A DNA stretch of 34,545 nucleotides from an uncultured Muribaculaceae bacterium (GTDB taxonomy: Bacteria > Bacteroidota > Bacteroidia > Bacteroidales > Muribaculaceae). Where the stretch lies: NCBI GenBank assembly GCA_910578095.1, contig CAJTOZ010000029.1, positions 1-34,545 of the forward strand, given 5' to 3'. The notes beneath the pieces were generated by a model, which saw only the letters and a program-made list of their open reading frames with translations, was not told the origin of the DNA and searched no databases. Below, one piece after another: positions 7,715 through 15,670 of this stretch; the first letter of the stretch is position 1, and each line of letters starts with the position of its first letter. Made by a program: the position numbers and the translations under genes.

Positions 7715-10687
7715 TTAGAATTCAACATTGATACCGAATACGAAGCTGCGGCACTGGGGATACGTGCCCCAGTCTATGCCCTGCACGGCGCCGCTGCTGC
7801 CCCACTGGTTCACCTCGGGGTCCATGCCCTTGTACTTGGTGAACGTGAAGGGGTTCGTGGCAGTGAAATAGGGCTGGAGGCGTGTCACGCCGAGCTTTTT
7901 CATCCATTCTCCGCTGAAGTTGTAGCTGAGCGAGATATCCTTGATGCGGAGATAGGAACCGTCCTCCACGAAGTAGGTGGAGTTCTTCATGTCGAAGTTG
8001 GCCTTGGGCACGTCGGTGATCTGGCCGGGGATGCGCCAGCGGTTGAGCACGCGTGTGGTCTGGTTGTTGGCGTTGTACATACCTTCGGTCTCCATGCGCG
8101 AGGCGTTGTAGATGTCGTTGCCGTAGCTGCCCTGCAGGAATATGCTGAGGTTGAATCCCTTGTAGCTGAAGGTGTTGGTCATGCCGTAGGTAAAGTCGGG
8201 GTTGGGGTCGCCGATATAGGTGCGGTCGCTGGAGGAGATGCGGCCGTCGCCGTTGAGGTCGCGGTACATGAGTTCGCCGGTTTCGGGGTCGACGCCGTCG
8301 CTGATGTAGCCGTAGAAACCGCCGAGCGCGCGGCCGGGCTCGTTGCGCACCACTTTGTCGCTGACGTGGTCGCTGGTGGTGGCGTCGTAGTACACTTTCT
8401 GCAGTGCGAGCTTGGTGAGCTTGTTGCGGTTGAACGACATGTTGAGCGAGGTGGTCCACTCAAACTCCGGACCGGTGATATTGTGGCTGGTGATCGCAAA
8501 CTCGAAGCCCGTGTTGGTCATCTCGCCCTCATTGCGCTGGATAGTATTGGCCACGGATGCGCCGGCAGGAAGAGTTACGTTCATGAGCATGTCGGTGGTT
8601 TTCTTGTAGTACCAGTCGGCCTGCAGGCTCACACGGCCGCTGAGCACGCTGAAATCAAGTCCGACATTGGTCTGCGTGGTGGTTTCCCATGTGAGGTCGG
8701 GGGTGCGGAGGTTGCTCTGGTAGATGGTGGGCAGTGCGTTTTCCTGCCCTTCCTTGAACCATTCTATGCGCGTGATGCCGTAGCGCTGGAGGTAGGCGTA
8801 GTCGCCCACGCCGCTCTGGTTGCCTGTCTGACCCCAACCGCCGCGCAGCTTGAGGTCGCTGATCCACGAGAGGTTGCGCATGAAATTCTCCTGCGATATG
8901 CGCCATGCGGCCGAGAAGGAGGGGAAGGATTTCCAGCGGTGGTCGGGGTGGAGCTTGGAGCTGCCGTCCATACGGATGTTGGCCGTGAAGAGGTATTTGC
9001 TGTCGTAGTTGTAGCTCACGCGCCCGAAGAACGACATGATGCCCCACTCCGATGCTCCGGTGCCTGTGCCGGTCCAGGAGATTTTGTTGGCGGCGTTGAG
9101 GGTGTGAATTTTGTCGTCGCGGTAGTGGCTTCCGCTGATGTAGCTGTTGCGGTAGTCGCTGTCGGTCCAGGAAGAGCCTATCATCACGTCGACGCGGTGG
9201 GCCTTGAACTGCTGCCACCAGTTGGCCACGTTGTCCCAGGTGAGCACGGTGTTCTGGTTGCGGTTGTCGCTCGCCTCACCATACTGGTTGCGTCCCCATG
9301 CGGTGCTGATAGGGTCGAGGAATGTGGTGTTCAGCGCATTGCGGCGGTCCATGGTGAACTTCGAGTCGAAAGTCAGGTTGGGAAGAATTGTGAAGAGGAG
9401 GTCGCCGCTCGCGATAAGGCGGTTTTCCTTGTCGCGGTTGTTTTTGGTGCGTGCCTGGTTTTCAATAGGATTGGTCAGATTGGCCGCACCGTAGAAGTTG
9501 TTGTAGTACTGCCCGGGCTTGTCGGGATCCCAGATGGGAGCATAGGTGGGAGTGTTGACCACAGCGAGAATCACACCGCCGCGGTTGGAGCCGGTGCCCA
9601 TCGAACCGCCGCCGTTGCCGGAATAGTCGGCGTAGACGATATTGGCCTTAAGTGTGAGCCAGCTCTTGATCTTGCCTTCCACATTGGCACGGAAGCTGTA
9701 GCGCTGATAGTACGAGGTGTTGAGGATACCCTGCTCGCGGGCGTAGCCGCCGCTGAGGTAATACTTCATTTTCTCACTGCTCTGCGACACCGCCACCTGA
9801 TAGCTCTGGGTGCTGCCCGTGCGGTATGTCTCGTCAAACCAGTCGGTGCGGTCGGTGAGGCCGTCGGGAATTCTTACGATTCCTATCTCATCCTGCAGCT
9901 CCTTGTACTGCTGCGCGTTGAGAACATCGATTTTATTGGCCACACGGGTGAAACCGCCCTGGAGGTTGAGTGTCACCTTGGCGTTTTCAGCAGATCCGGC
10001 CTTGGTGGTGATGAGCACCACACCGTTGGCGGCGCGGGAGCCGTAGATAGCGGCGGCGGAGGCGTCTTTGAGGATCTGGATGTTCTCGATGTCGGTGGGC
10101 GAGAGGAATTTGATATTGTCCACGGGCACACCGTCCACTATATACTGCGGGTCGTTGCTACCGTTGAAGGAAGTGGTGCCGCGCACACGGATGCTCATCT
10201 CGCCGCCGGGAGCACCGTTGGGAGATGTCACGGCCACACCTGCCGCCTTGCCCTGGATGGCCTGGGCGGCGGAAATGATGGGACGGTTCTCAAAATCCTT
10301 GCTGCTCACGCTGGAGATAGCCGTTGTTACGTCCTTGCGCTTCACGCTGCCATAGCCTATGACCACGACTTCGTTGAGCAGCTCTCCATCCTCTTCCAGG
10401 GTGATATCCATGGAAGGGGCGGCTTTCAGTTCCTTTGTCTTGTAGCCAACGTAGCTTATGACTATGGTGGAGCCCTGCGGACATTCAAACGAGAATTGTC
10501 CGTCGATATCCGTCACAGCCGCAATCTGCAGGCCCTTTACTTGGACGGAAGCGCCGATAAGTGGTTCGGCATCGGGACCGACCACTGTGCCGCTCACACG
10601 CAGATCGGCACCCCGTGCAAACAGGGAACCACCGATGACGAAGATGGCGGCAAGCACAAGTGATAGTAAATTTCGCTTGTTTTTCAT
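7715..10687 (-). CDS. susC: SusC/RagA family TonB-dependent outer-membrane transporter
   Basis: A 990-residue outer-membrane importer. After a signal peptide (about residues 1-26) there is a carboxypeptidase-regulatory-like domain (VSGTVVGPDAEPLIGASV to SYVGYKTKEL), then the TonB-box region with VVVIGYGSVKRKDVT, the plug domain (AAQAIQGKAAGV, IRVRGTTS, YIVDGVP) and a long beta-barrel ending in FGINVEF, with the usual C-terminal aromatic residue. It imports oligosaccharides produced by the GH30 enzyme, powered through TonB-ExbBD. There is no N-terminal signalling extension for an anti-sigma partner, consistent with control by the neighbouring regulator. It is first in the operon, with a -7 box 51 nt upstream. 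A 1493-residue antisense frame covers this gene and susD but is not a gene. Confidence 0.97.
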   Translation of the reverse strand: MKNKRNLLSLVLAAIFVIGGSLFARGADLRVSGTVVGPDAEPLIGASVQVKGLQIAAVTDIDGQFSFECPQGSTIVISYVGYKTKELKAAPSMDITLEEDGELLNEVVVIGYGSVKRKDVTTAISSVSSKDFENRPIISAAQAIQGKAAGVAVTSPNGAPGGEMSIRVRGTTSFNGSNDPQYIVDGVPVDNIKFLSPTDIENIQILKDASAAAIYGSRAANGVVLITTKAGSAENAKVTLNLQGGFTRVANKIDVLNAQQYKELQDEIGIVRIPDGLTDRTDWFDETYRTGSTQSYQVAVSQSSEKMKYYLSGGYAREQGILNTSYYQRYSFRANVEGKIKSWLTLKANIVYADYSGNGGGSMGTGSNRGGVILAVVNTPTYAPIWDPDKPGQYYNNFYGAANLTNPIENQARTKNNRDKENRLIASGDLLFTILPNLTFDSKFTMDRRNALNTTFLDPISTAWGRNQYGEASDNRNQNTVLTWDNVANWWQQFKAHRVDVMIGSSWTDSDYRNSYISGSHYRDDKIHTLNAANKISWTGTGTGASEWGIMSFFGRVSYNYDSKYLFTANIRMDGSSKLHPDHRWKSFPSFSAAWRISQENFMRNLSWISDLKLRGGWGQTGNQSGVGDYAYLQRYGITRIEWFKEGQENALPTIYQSNLRTPDLTWETTTQTNVGLDFSVLSGRVSLQADWYYKKTTDMLMNVTLPAGASVANTIQRNEGEMTNTGFEFAITSHNITGPEFEWTTSLNMSFNRNKLTKLALQKVYYDATTSDHVSDKVVRNEPGRALGGFYGYISDGVDPETGELMYRDLNGDGRISSSDRTYIGDPNPDFTYGMTNTFSYKGFNLSIFLQGSYGNDIYNASRMETEGMYNANNQTTRVLNRWRIPGQITDVPKANFDMKNSTYFVEDGSYLRIKDISLSYNFSGEWMKKLGVTRLQPYFTATNPFTFTKYKGMDPEVNQWGSSGAVQGIDWGTYPQCRSFVFGINVEF

Positions 10688-10738
10688 GCTGATTTTATAG
10701 GTTAAGTTTATTGTGATGAGTATTCAAGAAACACTTTG

Positions 10739-10746
10739 CAAAATTA
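10739..10746 (-). promoter_or_regulatory. -7 box of the susC operon
   Basis: Read on the minus strand this is TAATTTTG, matching TAnnTTTG, 51 nt before the susC ATG. Twenty nt further upstream there is GCGC, nothing like a -33 TTTG, which would fit a promoter that needs an activator. Confidence 0.6.
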
Positions 10747-10811
10747 TGCACAATAATGCAAGGTACGCGCGTGCGGTAACATCACACGGTAAGTCGCAAT
10801 GAATCATAAGC

Positions 10812-10847
10812 ATCTGCTTGCCAATATATTACAAAAGCGAGGCAGAT
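10812..10847. promoter_or_regulatory. Inverted repeat upstream of the susC promoter, possible operator
   Basis: ATCTGC (10812-10817) and GCAGAT (10842-10847) form a 6-bp inverted repeat with 24 nt between the arms, about 65-100 bp upstream of the susC -7 box. An activator dimer could bind here. The rest of the 10688-10914 intergenic stretch holds the promoter and no gene I can support. Arms are short, so chance is a real alternative. Confidence 0.25.
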
Positions 10848-10914
10848 CTAAAAAAGTAAGTATGAGGTACACGCCCAATAAGGACGGAATGTTATCCGGA
10901 GGCGGCCGTAAGGT

Positions 10915-12627
10915 TTATGATTTCGACATTCTTCCGAGACGGCGCACCGTGTCGGCGAACTGCTCGCGGGGAATCACGGCGTTGCTGCGCACGCGGAAGC
11001 GGTTGTTGTACACCGTTTGCGGCGAGCAGTGCAAAAATTCGGCTATCTTCACACTGTCGGCTATGCCCAGACGCACGAGCGCATATATGCGAAGCTCGGT
11101 GTTGAGAAGTTCTCCCTCGCGCGGACAAATCTTGTGGTCGGGCTGCATCAACGTGTTGAAATCGTCGATAAAATCAGGATATATGTGCAGGAATATGGTG
11201 TCGAAATTATGATAGAAATCCTTCAACTCGTCGCGCATGCGCGATGGTGCGTCAGTCATCTGCTTGATGTCGGAATATTGCTTGGCGATGAGTTTGCGGT
11301 TGACGGTGCGGCGGAATTCATCGATCTTGCGTATGTACTGCGAGCATATAGTGAACACATAGCCTATATACTCCTCCTTCACATAGTTTGCCTCGGCGAG
11401 TTTGTCGTTTTTCTCCGTCAGGCGCTCGTTCAGCAACCTGAGTTCTTCATTTGCCTCGGCCAGACGGCTCTGCAGCGCGTCAAGCTCGCCCACTTTCGAT
11501 GCCAGCGAGGCGTTGGCTTCGTTAAGGCTGCAGCCGCGACGGTGGAGCTGCTTTTTCTGCCGCGCTATCACAAGCAACGTGGCCACAAGGCCTATCACAA
11601 GCACTGCCAGGGCCACCAACACTGCCGTGAGGGAAGCGTTGCGATCGTCAAGACGCGCGTTTGCTGCCGCGTTGATGGAGCGTTGCAATGGCATCAGGCT
11701 AAGGGAGCGCACGCGGTTGGGATAGCTGATAGCTGCCGACAGACAGTAGTCGGCATACGCGTATGCCCGCTCTATATCGCCCTGCTCATACATGTATCTG
11801 GCGAGTTCCTGCAGGGAAGCGATGTCGCGGTTGGCGATGCTGACATCGGCGATGGCACTCATTATCACTCCGCGCAGATACCCGTCGGTATCGCCCTCAT
11901 ATTTGTACAGCAACCCCAGTATGTATGCGTTCTTCGCATCCTCGGGGGTGTTCAGCCCCGAGGCCTGCAGGCGCTCCTCTATCCTGGACATGAGCGGCCG
12001 GCGCTCGTCGTAGTCGCCCTGGCTGTTCCATCCGGTGTCCCACAGATAGTCGGGGTCGGCAGGTTCCGTCACTCGTGCGAGCGAATCCTTGTATGTGCGC
12101 TCTATGGCATAATAGCGTTGCCCCTCCTCGGAGGAATAACTGCCGGCGTAATTGCCCAGATGGGAATACAGATACACCATCTGGCGATAGTACTCCTTGG
12201 CCAGCTCAGGGGAGATGTCGGCCGGATTGATGTCGCGCACCACCTCGGCAGCCTCGCTGAGCAGACCTTCGGCCGCAAGGACAAACGAGCGGCGGATGGC
12301 AAGGCGTGTGAGCCACTCCGGCTTGTTGAGACGGCGCGCTATGGCCATATTTTCATTTATCACGGCCATGGCCGAGTCGGCGCTGAAAGTGGAGAGTTCG
12401 CCGTAGAGCGCATCATTGGCCCAGTAGCGTTCTTCATCGCTGCGGGCGGTATTGCGCTTGTTGCGCAGATCGGCGATGCGGCTGAGTTTGCGCTGCTCCA
12501 CGCCGGAACGGTCGGCCAGCAGCGAATCAAGCCGTGCAAGCAGTGCACCTGTGGACGGCACGGGGGCGCCTGCGGAACCAAGACCCGCAAACGCAAAAAT
12601 CAGAATGATGAGAAACGTTGCTTTCAT
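10915..12627 (-). CDS. DUF6377-type membrane-spanning transcriptional regulator of the PUL
   Basis: A 570-residue protein with an N-terminal signal or anchor (1-19), a helical TPR-like sensor region (about 30-320) predicted in the periplasm, one transmembrane helix at about 333-355, a coiled coil (about 360-418, heptad-like repeats with AEANEEL and LTEKNDKL), and a C-terminal cytoplasmic domain. The end (about 508-548: ELRIYALVRLGI, KIAEFLHCSPQTVYNNRFRVR) reads as a LuxR-like helix-turn-helix. Proteins of this build often sit beside susC in Bacteroidetes and are thought to sense oligosaccharides and activate the operon. There is no histidine-kinase or receiver domain, so it is not a hybrid two-component regulator. 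It is on the same strand as susC, ending 227 bp before it. A -7 box lies only 7 nt before the ATG. Confidence 0.85.
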   Translation of the reverse strand: MKATFLIILIFAFAGLGSAGAPVPSTGALLARLDSLLADRSGVEQRKLSRIADLRNKRNTARSDEERYWANDALYGELSTFSADSAMAVINENMAIARRLNKPEWLTRLAIRRSFVLAAEGLLSEAAEVVRDINPADISPELAKEYYRQMVYLYSHLGNYAGSYSSEEGQRYYAIERTYKDSLARVTEPADPDYLWDTGWNSQGDYDERRPLMSRIEERLQASGLNTPEDAKNAYILGLLYKYEGDTDGYLRGVIMSAIADVSIANRDIASLQELARYMYEQGDIERAYAYADYCLSAAISYPNRVRSLSLMPLQRSINAAANARLDDRNASLTAVLVALAVLVIGLVATLLVIARQKKQLHRRGCSLNEANASLASKVGELDALQSRLAEANEELRLLNERLTEKNDKLAEANYVKEEYIGYVFTICSQYIRKIDEFRRTVNRKLIAKQYSDIKQMTDAPSRMRDELKDFYHNFDTIFLHIYPDFIDDFNTLMQPDHKICPREGELLNTELRIYALVRLGIADSVKIAEFLHCSPQTVYNNRFRVRSNAVIPREQFADTVRRLGRMSKS

Positions 12628-12634
12628 GGTGGTG

Positions 12635-12642
12635 CAAAGTTA
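12635..12642 (-). promoter_or_regulatory. -7 box of the DUF6377 regulator gene
   Basis: Minus-strand TAACTTTG ends 7 nt before the ATG at 12627, leaving almost no room for a 5' untranslated region. No -33 match is visible at 20 nt. Confidence 0.5.
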
Positions 12643-12718
12643 CAAACTTTCAGGCGTTTTCAGCCTATCCAGCACCGTTTTAACTGATGTTTTTTAACAT
12701 ATAAGCTTACTGCCGATA

Positions 12719-13723
12719 TCAATCGAGAGCATCGACAAACGCACGGGCGCGGGATGCAGACGGGGTGCGCAAAAGCTGGCGCCCTGCGGAATCGGCCACC
12801 ACGAAATACGGCAGGCAAGGTATGGCCAGGCTGTCGATACCTCGGGCCGCGATGCCTCCAGGAATCCACGCCTGCGTCCACTTGGCCGAGTCGGGACGCG
12901 TGATGCGCCGCCATACGGTGGTGTCGGTATCAAGCGACAGGTCTATCACGCGCAACCGCTTGCCGGCATGCTTGTCGGCGTGTCGCAGCAGCGGCACCAC
13001 ACTGTCGTTGCGGAATGTATGCTCGGTGCTCATAGCTATCAGCCATACGGGCTTGTCGGCTATGCGCAGCGTGTCGCTGCCTTTGCCGAGAACACGCACC
13101 TTGAAATCGCGCACACGCGCCGATGCACCATGTATGTGGCCCTCTATCATTGATATGAGGCTCTGCGTGACGTTCATAGGCCGCGACTCAGGCGCTATCA
13201 TTCCCAGAAGTGAGTCGGCACGGTGCAGACCGCCGGGTGTGGAAGCGTCGTAGAGCGTGGTCACGAGCAGGGTGGACACGATGTCGTCGGGATGCGCGCC
13301 CACATAGGCCTCCACAAGCGAGTCGGCACTTCCGGCGGCGATGGCATCGGAGTGGTCACGCAGCCAGCGCGTCCAGCGTTCGAGGTCCTTGCGGCCGGAT
13401 GCCTGGAGCCGATAGTGGGCCGCAGGGTCGACGTGGCACTCTATCTCATCGCCCTTGGCCGCATACAGGCGCCCGAGCAAACGATAGTCATTGTCGTACA
13501 ATTCTATCATCACCGGCTGCGGGGCGGTGCCCTCGAAGCGGAAACTGCCGTCGCGCACGGCTGTTATGCCCTGCACCAAGGCGTCGCCGTTATAGAACAC
13601 ATAGCGCAGATTCATGGATTTGCCGCCTTCCACGGTTCCCTGAACTGCAAAACGGTCGCTGTCGCCGCACGCACAAAGCAGCACGCACATGAGCGCCAAC
13701 GTAAGATGTCGCAATACTTTCAT
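12719..13723 (-). CDS. Thioredoxin-fold lipoprotein (DUF4369-like) lacking CXXC
   Basis: A 334-residue lipoprotein (MCVLLCAC, lipid Cys19). Residues about 24-100 resemble the beta-sandwich DUF4369 domain found before TlpA-like thioredoxin domains in Bacteroidetes (FAVQGTVEGG, FEGTAPQPVMIELY). The C-terminal part, about 205-334, has thioredoxin-fold order: a strand with VWLIAMSTEH at 226-235, where family members carry WCGPC-like active sites, and the cis-proline-type loop IPCLPYFVV at 301-309. No CXXC is present, so disulfide exchange is unlikely; a binding or chaperone role is possible. It follows bcp by 45 bp and also has its own -7 box 4 nt from the ATG. Family call is moderately sure; function is not known. 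Confidence 0.75.
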   Translation of the reverse strand: MKVLRHLTLALMCVLLCACGDSDRFAVQGTVEGGKSMNLRYVFYNGDALVQGITAVRDGSFRFEGTAPQPVMIELYDNDYRLLGRLYAAKGDEIECHVDPAAHYRLQASGRKDLERWTRWLRDHSDAIAAGSADSLVEAYVGAHPDDIVSTLLVTTLYDASTPGGLHRADSLLGMIAPESRPMNVTQSLISMIEGHIHGASARVRDFKVRVLGKGSDTLRIADKPVWLIAMSTEHTFRNDSVVPLLRHADKHAGKRLRVIDLSLDTDTTVWRRITRPDSAKWTQAWIPGGIAARGIDSLAIPCLPYFVVADSAGRQLLRTPSASRARAFVDALD

Positions 13724-13727
13724 GCGG

Positions 13728-13735
13728 CAAAGTTA
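13728..13735 (-). promoter_or_regulatory. -7 box directly before the DUF4369-like lipoprotein gene
   Basis: Minus-strand TAACTTTG ends only 4 nt before the ATG at 13723. If active, it would give a leaderless or almost leaderless message. Confidence 0.45.
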
Positions 13736-13768
13736 CGAAAAAAACAGAAGATACGGACAGCTTGCGGC

Positions 13769-14227
13769 TTATTCCTCCACGGCAAGTATCTGCTCGCCAT
13801 GCACCTTGGTCTTGATGGCCTTGGGACCGAAGACGTTTGTGATGACACCATCGCCGTTGATGAGGAATGTGGTGCGCAACGTGCCCATGTACTTGCGGCC
13901 GTACATGCTTTTTTCGGCCCACACGCCCATGGCTTCCTGCAGTTTATGGTCGGTATCGGCTATGAGAGTGAACGGCAGTTCATGTTTTTCTATGAAACGC
14001 CGGTGCGAGGCCTCGCTGTCGGAGCTGACACCTACCACGGCATAGCCCTTGGCACGGAGCGCGTCAATATTGTCGCGCAACGAGCACGCCTCGGCCGTGC
14101 ATCCCGACGTATTGTCCTTGGGATAGAAATAGAGCACAAGTTTGCGTCCGGCGTAGTCGCTCAGTTTCACCTCTTTTCCGTTTTCATCCACGCCCAGCAC
14201 TTCGGGCGCCTTATCTCCTACATTCAT
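13769..14227 (-). CDS. bcp: Thioredoxin-dependent peroxiredoxin, BCP/PrxQ type
   Basis: A 152-residue cytoplasmic peroxidase that reduces hydroperoxides with thioredoxin. The active-site block FYPKDNTSGCTAEAC gives the peroxidatic Cys43 and the nearby resolving Cys48 of the PrxQ subgroup, in YFYPKD-N-T-S-G-C-T order. The ending (FGPKAIKTKVHGEQIL) is usual for the family. I start at MNVGDKAPEV (14227); an in-frame ATG four codons earlier (14239) is equally possible. It lies between recX (57 bp upstream) and the DUF4369-like lipoprotein (45 bp downstream), all on the minus strand. Confidence 0.95.
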   Translation of the reverse strand: MNVGDKAPEVLGVDENGKEVKLSDYAGRKLVLYFYPKDNTSGCTAEACSLRDNIDALRAKGYAVVGVSSDSEASHRRFIEKHELPFTLIADTDHKLQEAMGVWAEKSMYGRKYMGTLRTTFLINGDGVITNVFGPKAIKTKVHGEQILAVEE

Positions 14228-14284
14228 AACATTCAACAATGAGTGTGTTTAATTTCAATTTTTATATAAGCCTTCAATGTGGCT

Positions 14285-14770
14285 CTACTTCTTCATCAAC
14301 CTGCGCAGTTCCTCCGCTATCTCATCGGCGCCGAAGCCTCGGGATGCGGCATGGCGGAACACGCGCGTACGCCCTTCGTAACTTTCCAGGCACTCCGGCC
14401 CGAGCGACCTCACCTTTGCCGCCACCACCGCCGCCACGCCTGCGCGGAACACCTCGGCATCAATCGCTGCGATTGCCTCGGCAGCGATATCGCGTTGGAT
14501 ACTCTTGGCAGCAAGAGCATACGCTATCTTGCGGCGTCCCCAATGCGCCAGCGATGCCTTCTGGCGCGCGAAAGCCCGGGCATAACGCTCGTCGTCGGCG
14601 AAGCGGCCGTCGACAAGCCTCCGCACTATCTTTTCGGCATCGTCGGGCGCCACGCGCATCCGGCGCAGTTTGTCGCGCAACTCGCGGGTACAGTACTCGG
14701 CACGCGCGCAAGCGTCGGCCAGACGGCCGAATGCCTCTTCGGGAGTGTATATCCGTGGCTGTTTAGGCAT
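14285..14770 (-). CDS. recX: Regulatory protein RecX
   Basis: A 161-residue, all-helical cytoplasmic protein that binds RecA filaments and limits RecA activity. Three RecX helical repeats are visible: an N-terminal repeat with EEAFGRLADACARAEYCTREL, a central one with RFADDERYARAFARQKA, typical of RecX, and a C-terminal one ending RHAASRGFGADEIAEEL. The frame is open to 14899, but the upstream part overlaps prmC; MPKQPRIYT at 14770 gives normal family length and lies 4 bp after the prmC stop. The short gap implies cotranscription with prmC and obg. Confidence 0.9.
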   Translation of the reverse strand: MPKQPRIYTPEEAFGRLADACARAEYCTRELRDKLRRMRVAPDDAEKIVRRLVDGRFADDERYARAFARQKASLAHWGRRKIAYALAAKSIQRDIAAEAIAAIDAEVFRAGVAAVVAAKVRSLGPECLESYEGRTRVFRHAASRGFGADEIAEELRRLMKK

Positions 14771-14774
14771 GGTT

Positions 14775-15632
14775 TTATTCGCGCGTGGCCCAGGCATACC
14801 GCATGCGGCCGCAGAAATCACGGTCGGTACACACATCCGTGAGGCCGGCCGCGCGCATACAAGCCGCGGTGTCGGCCGCAAAGAGCGAGTTGATCTCAAA
14901 ATATATGCGTCCGCCGCGCTTCAGGGCATGGGCCGCATAGGCGCTGAGAGCGCGATAGAAGCGCAGAGGATCGCTGTCGGGAACAAACAGCGCCTCGGAT
15001 GGCTCGTACAAGAGCACGCGATCATCCATGGTATCGCGTTCGCTGTCGGCCACATAGGGCGGATTGCTCACAATGATGTCGTACACCGCCTCATCGGCAT
15101 CCGGGAGTGCCAAAGCATCCCTGTGGCTGAATCTCACAGTAGCCGCTCCCAGCATTCGCGCATTTTCTTCAGCCACAGCAAGGGCTTTGCCGCTGATGTC
15201 GACAGCATCGACTTCGGAAAACGGCAACGCCCGCGAGAGGGCTATGGCTATGCATCCGCTGCCGGTGCACGCATCGAGCACCCTGAGGTCGGGACGGGAG
15301 GAGGCATAGTCGACTATACGGTCCACCAGTCCTTCGGTCTCGGGGCGCGGTATGAGCACTCCGGGCTCCACCTTCAGGTCCATGCCGTAGAAACGGGCGT
15401 GGCCGGTGACATACTGCACCGGTTCGTCGTTGTCGACCACACGCCTTGCCATGGCCGAAAGGCGCTCCACGGTGAAATCCTCAAGTTCGCGGTCGGCATG
15501 CACGGCAATATCCACAGGCGTGTAGCCGGCGGCATCCTCAAGTATTATGCGTGCGGTGGCATCAGCCTCGCCCGCAGGGAGCGAGGCGCCGAGAATGGCG
15601 CGCAGATGTTTCTGAAGTGCGGACAATGTCAT
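14775..15632 (-). CDS. prmC: Peptide chain release factor N5-glutamine methyltransferase
   Basis: A 285-residue SAM-dependent enzyme that methylates the Gln of the GGQ motif in release factors RF1 and RF2. It has the N-terminal helical substrate-recognition domain (1-85), the PrmC-specific GVLIPRPETE at 91-100, the SAM-binding VLDACTGSGCIAIAL at 118-132, and the catalytic NPPY at 190-193. All hallmark motifs are intact and length is normal. It lies 38 bp after obg and 4 bp before recX on the minus strand. Confidence 0.96.
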   Translation of the reverse strand: MTLSALQKHLRAILGASLPAGEADATARIILEDAAGYTPVDIAVHADRELEDFTVERLSAMARRVVDNDEPVQYVTGHARFYGMDLKVEPGVLIPRPETEGLVDRIVDYASSRPDLRVLDACTGSGCIAIALSRALPFSEVDAVDISGKALAVAEENARMLGAATVRFSHRDALALPDADEAVYDIIVSNPPYVADSERDTMDDRVLLYEPSEALFVPDSDPLRFYRALSAYAAHALKRGGRIYFEINSLFAADTAACMRAAGLTDVCTDRDFCGRMRYAWATRE

Positions 15633-15670
15633 GGACGGGGAGAATAAACAGGTGCGGTAATATTGATGGA

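Noticed and set aside
6182..10663. A 1493-codon plus-strand open frame
   Set aside because: It is antisense to the clear susC and susD genes; its translation is His/Val/Ala/Gly-rich with no recognisable domains, as expected from GC-rich codon bias on the other strand.
10799..11212. A 137-codon plus-strand frame upstream of susC
   Set aside because: It crosses antisense into the regulator 3' end, and no promoter or family feature supports it.
11017..12687. A 556-codon plus-strand open frame
   Set aside because: Antisense to the DUF6377 regulator, and low-complexity composition.
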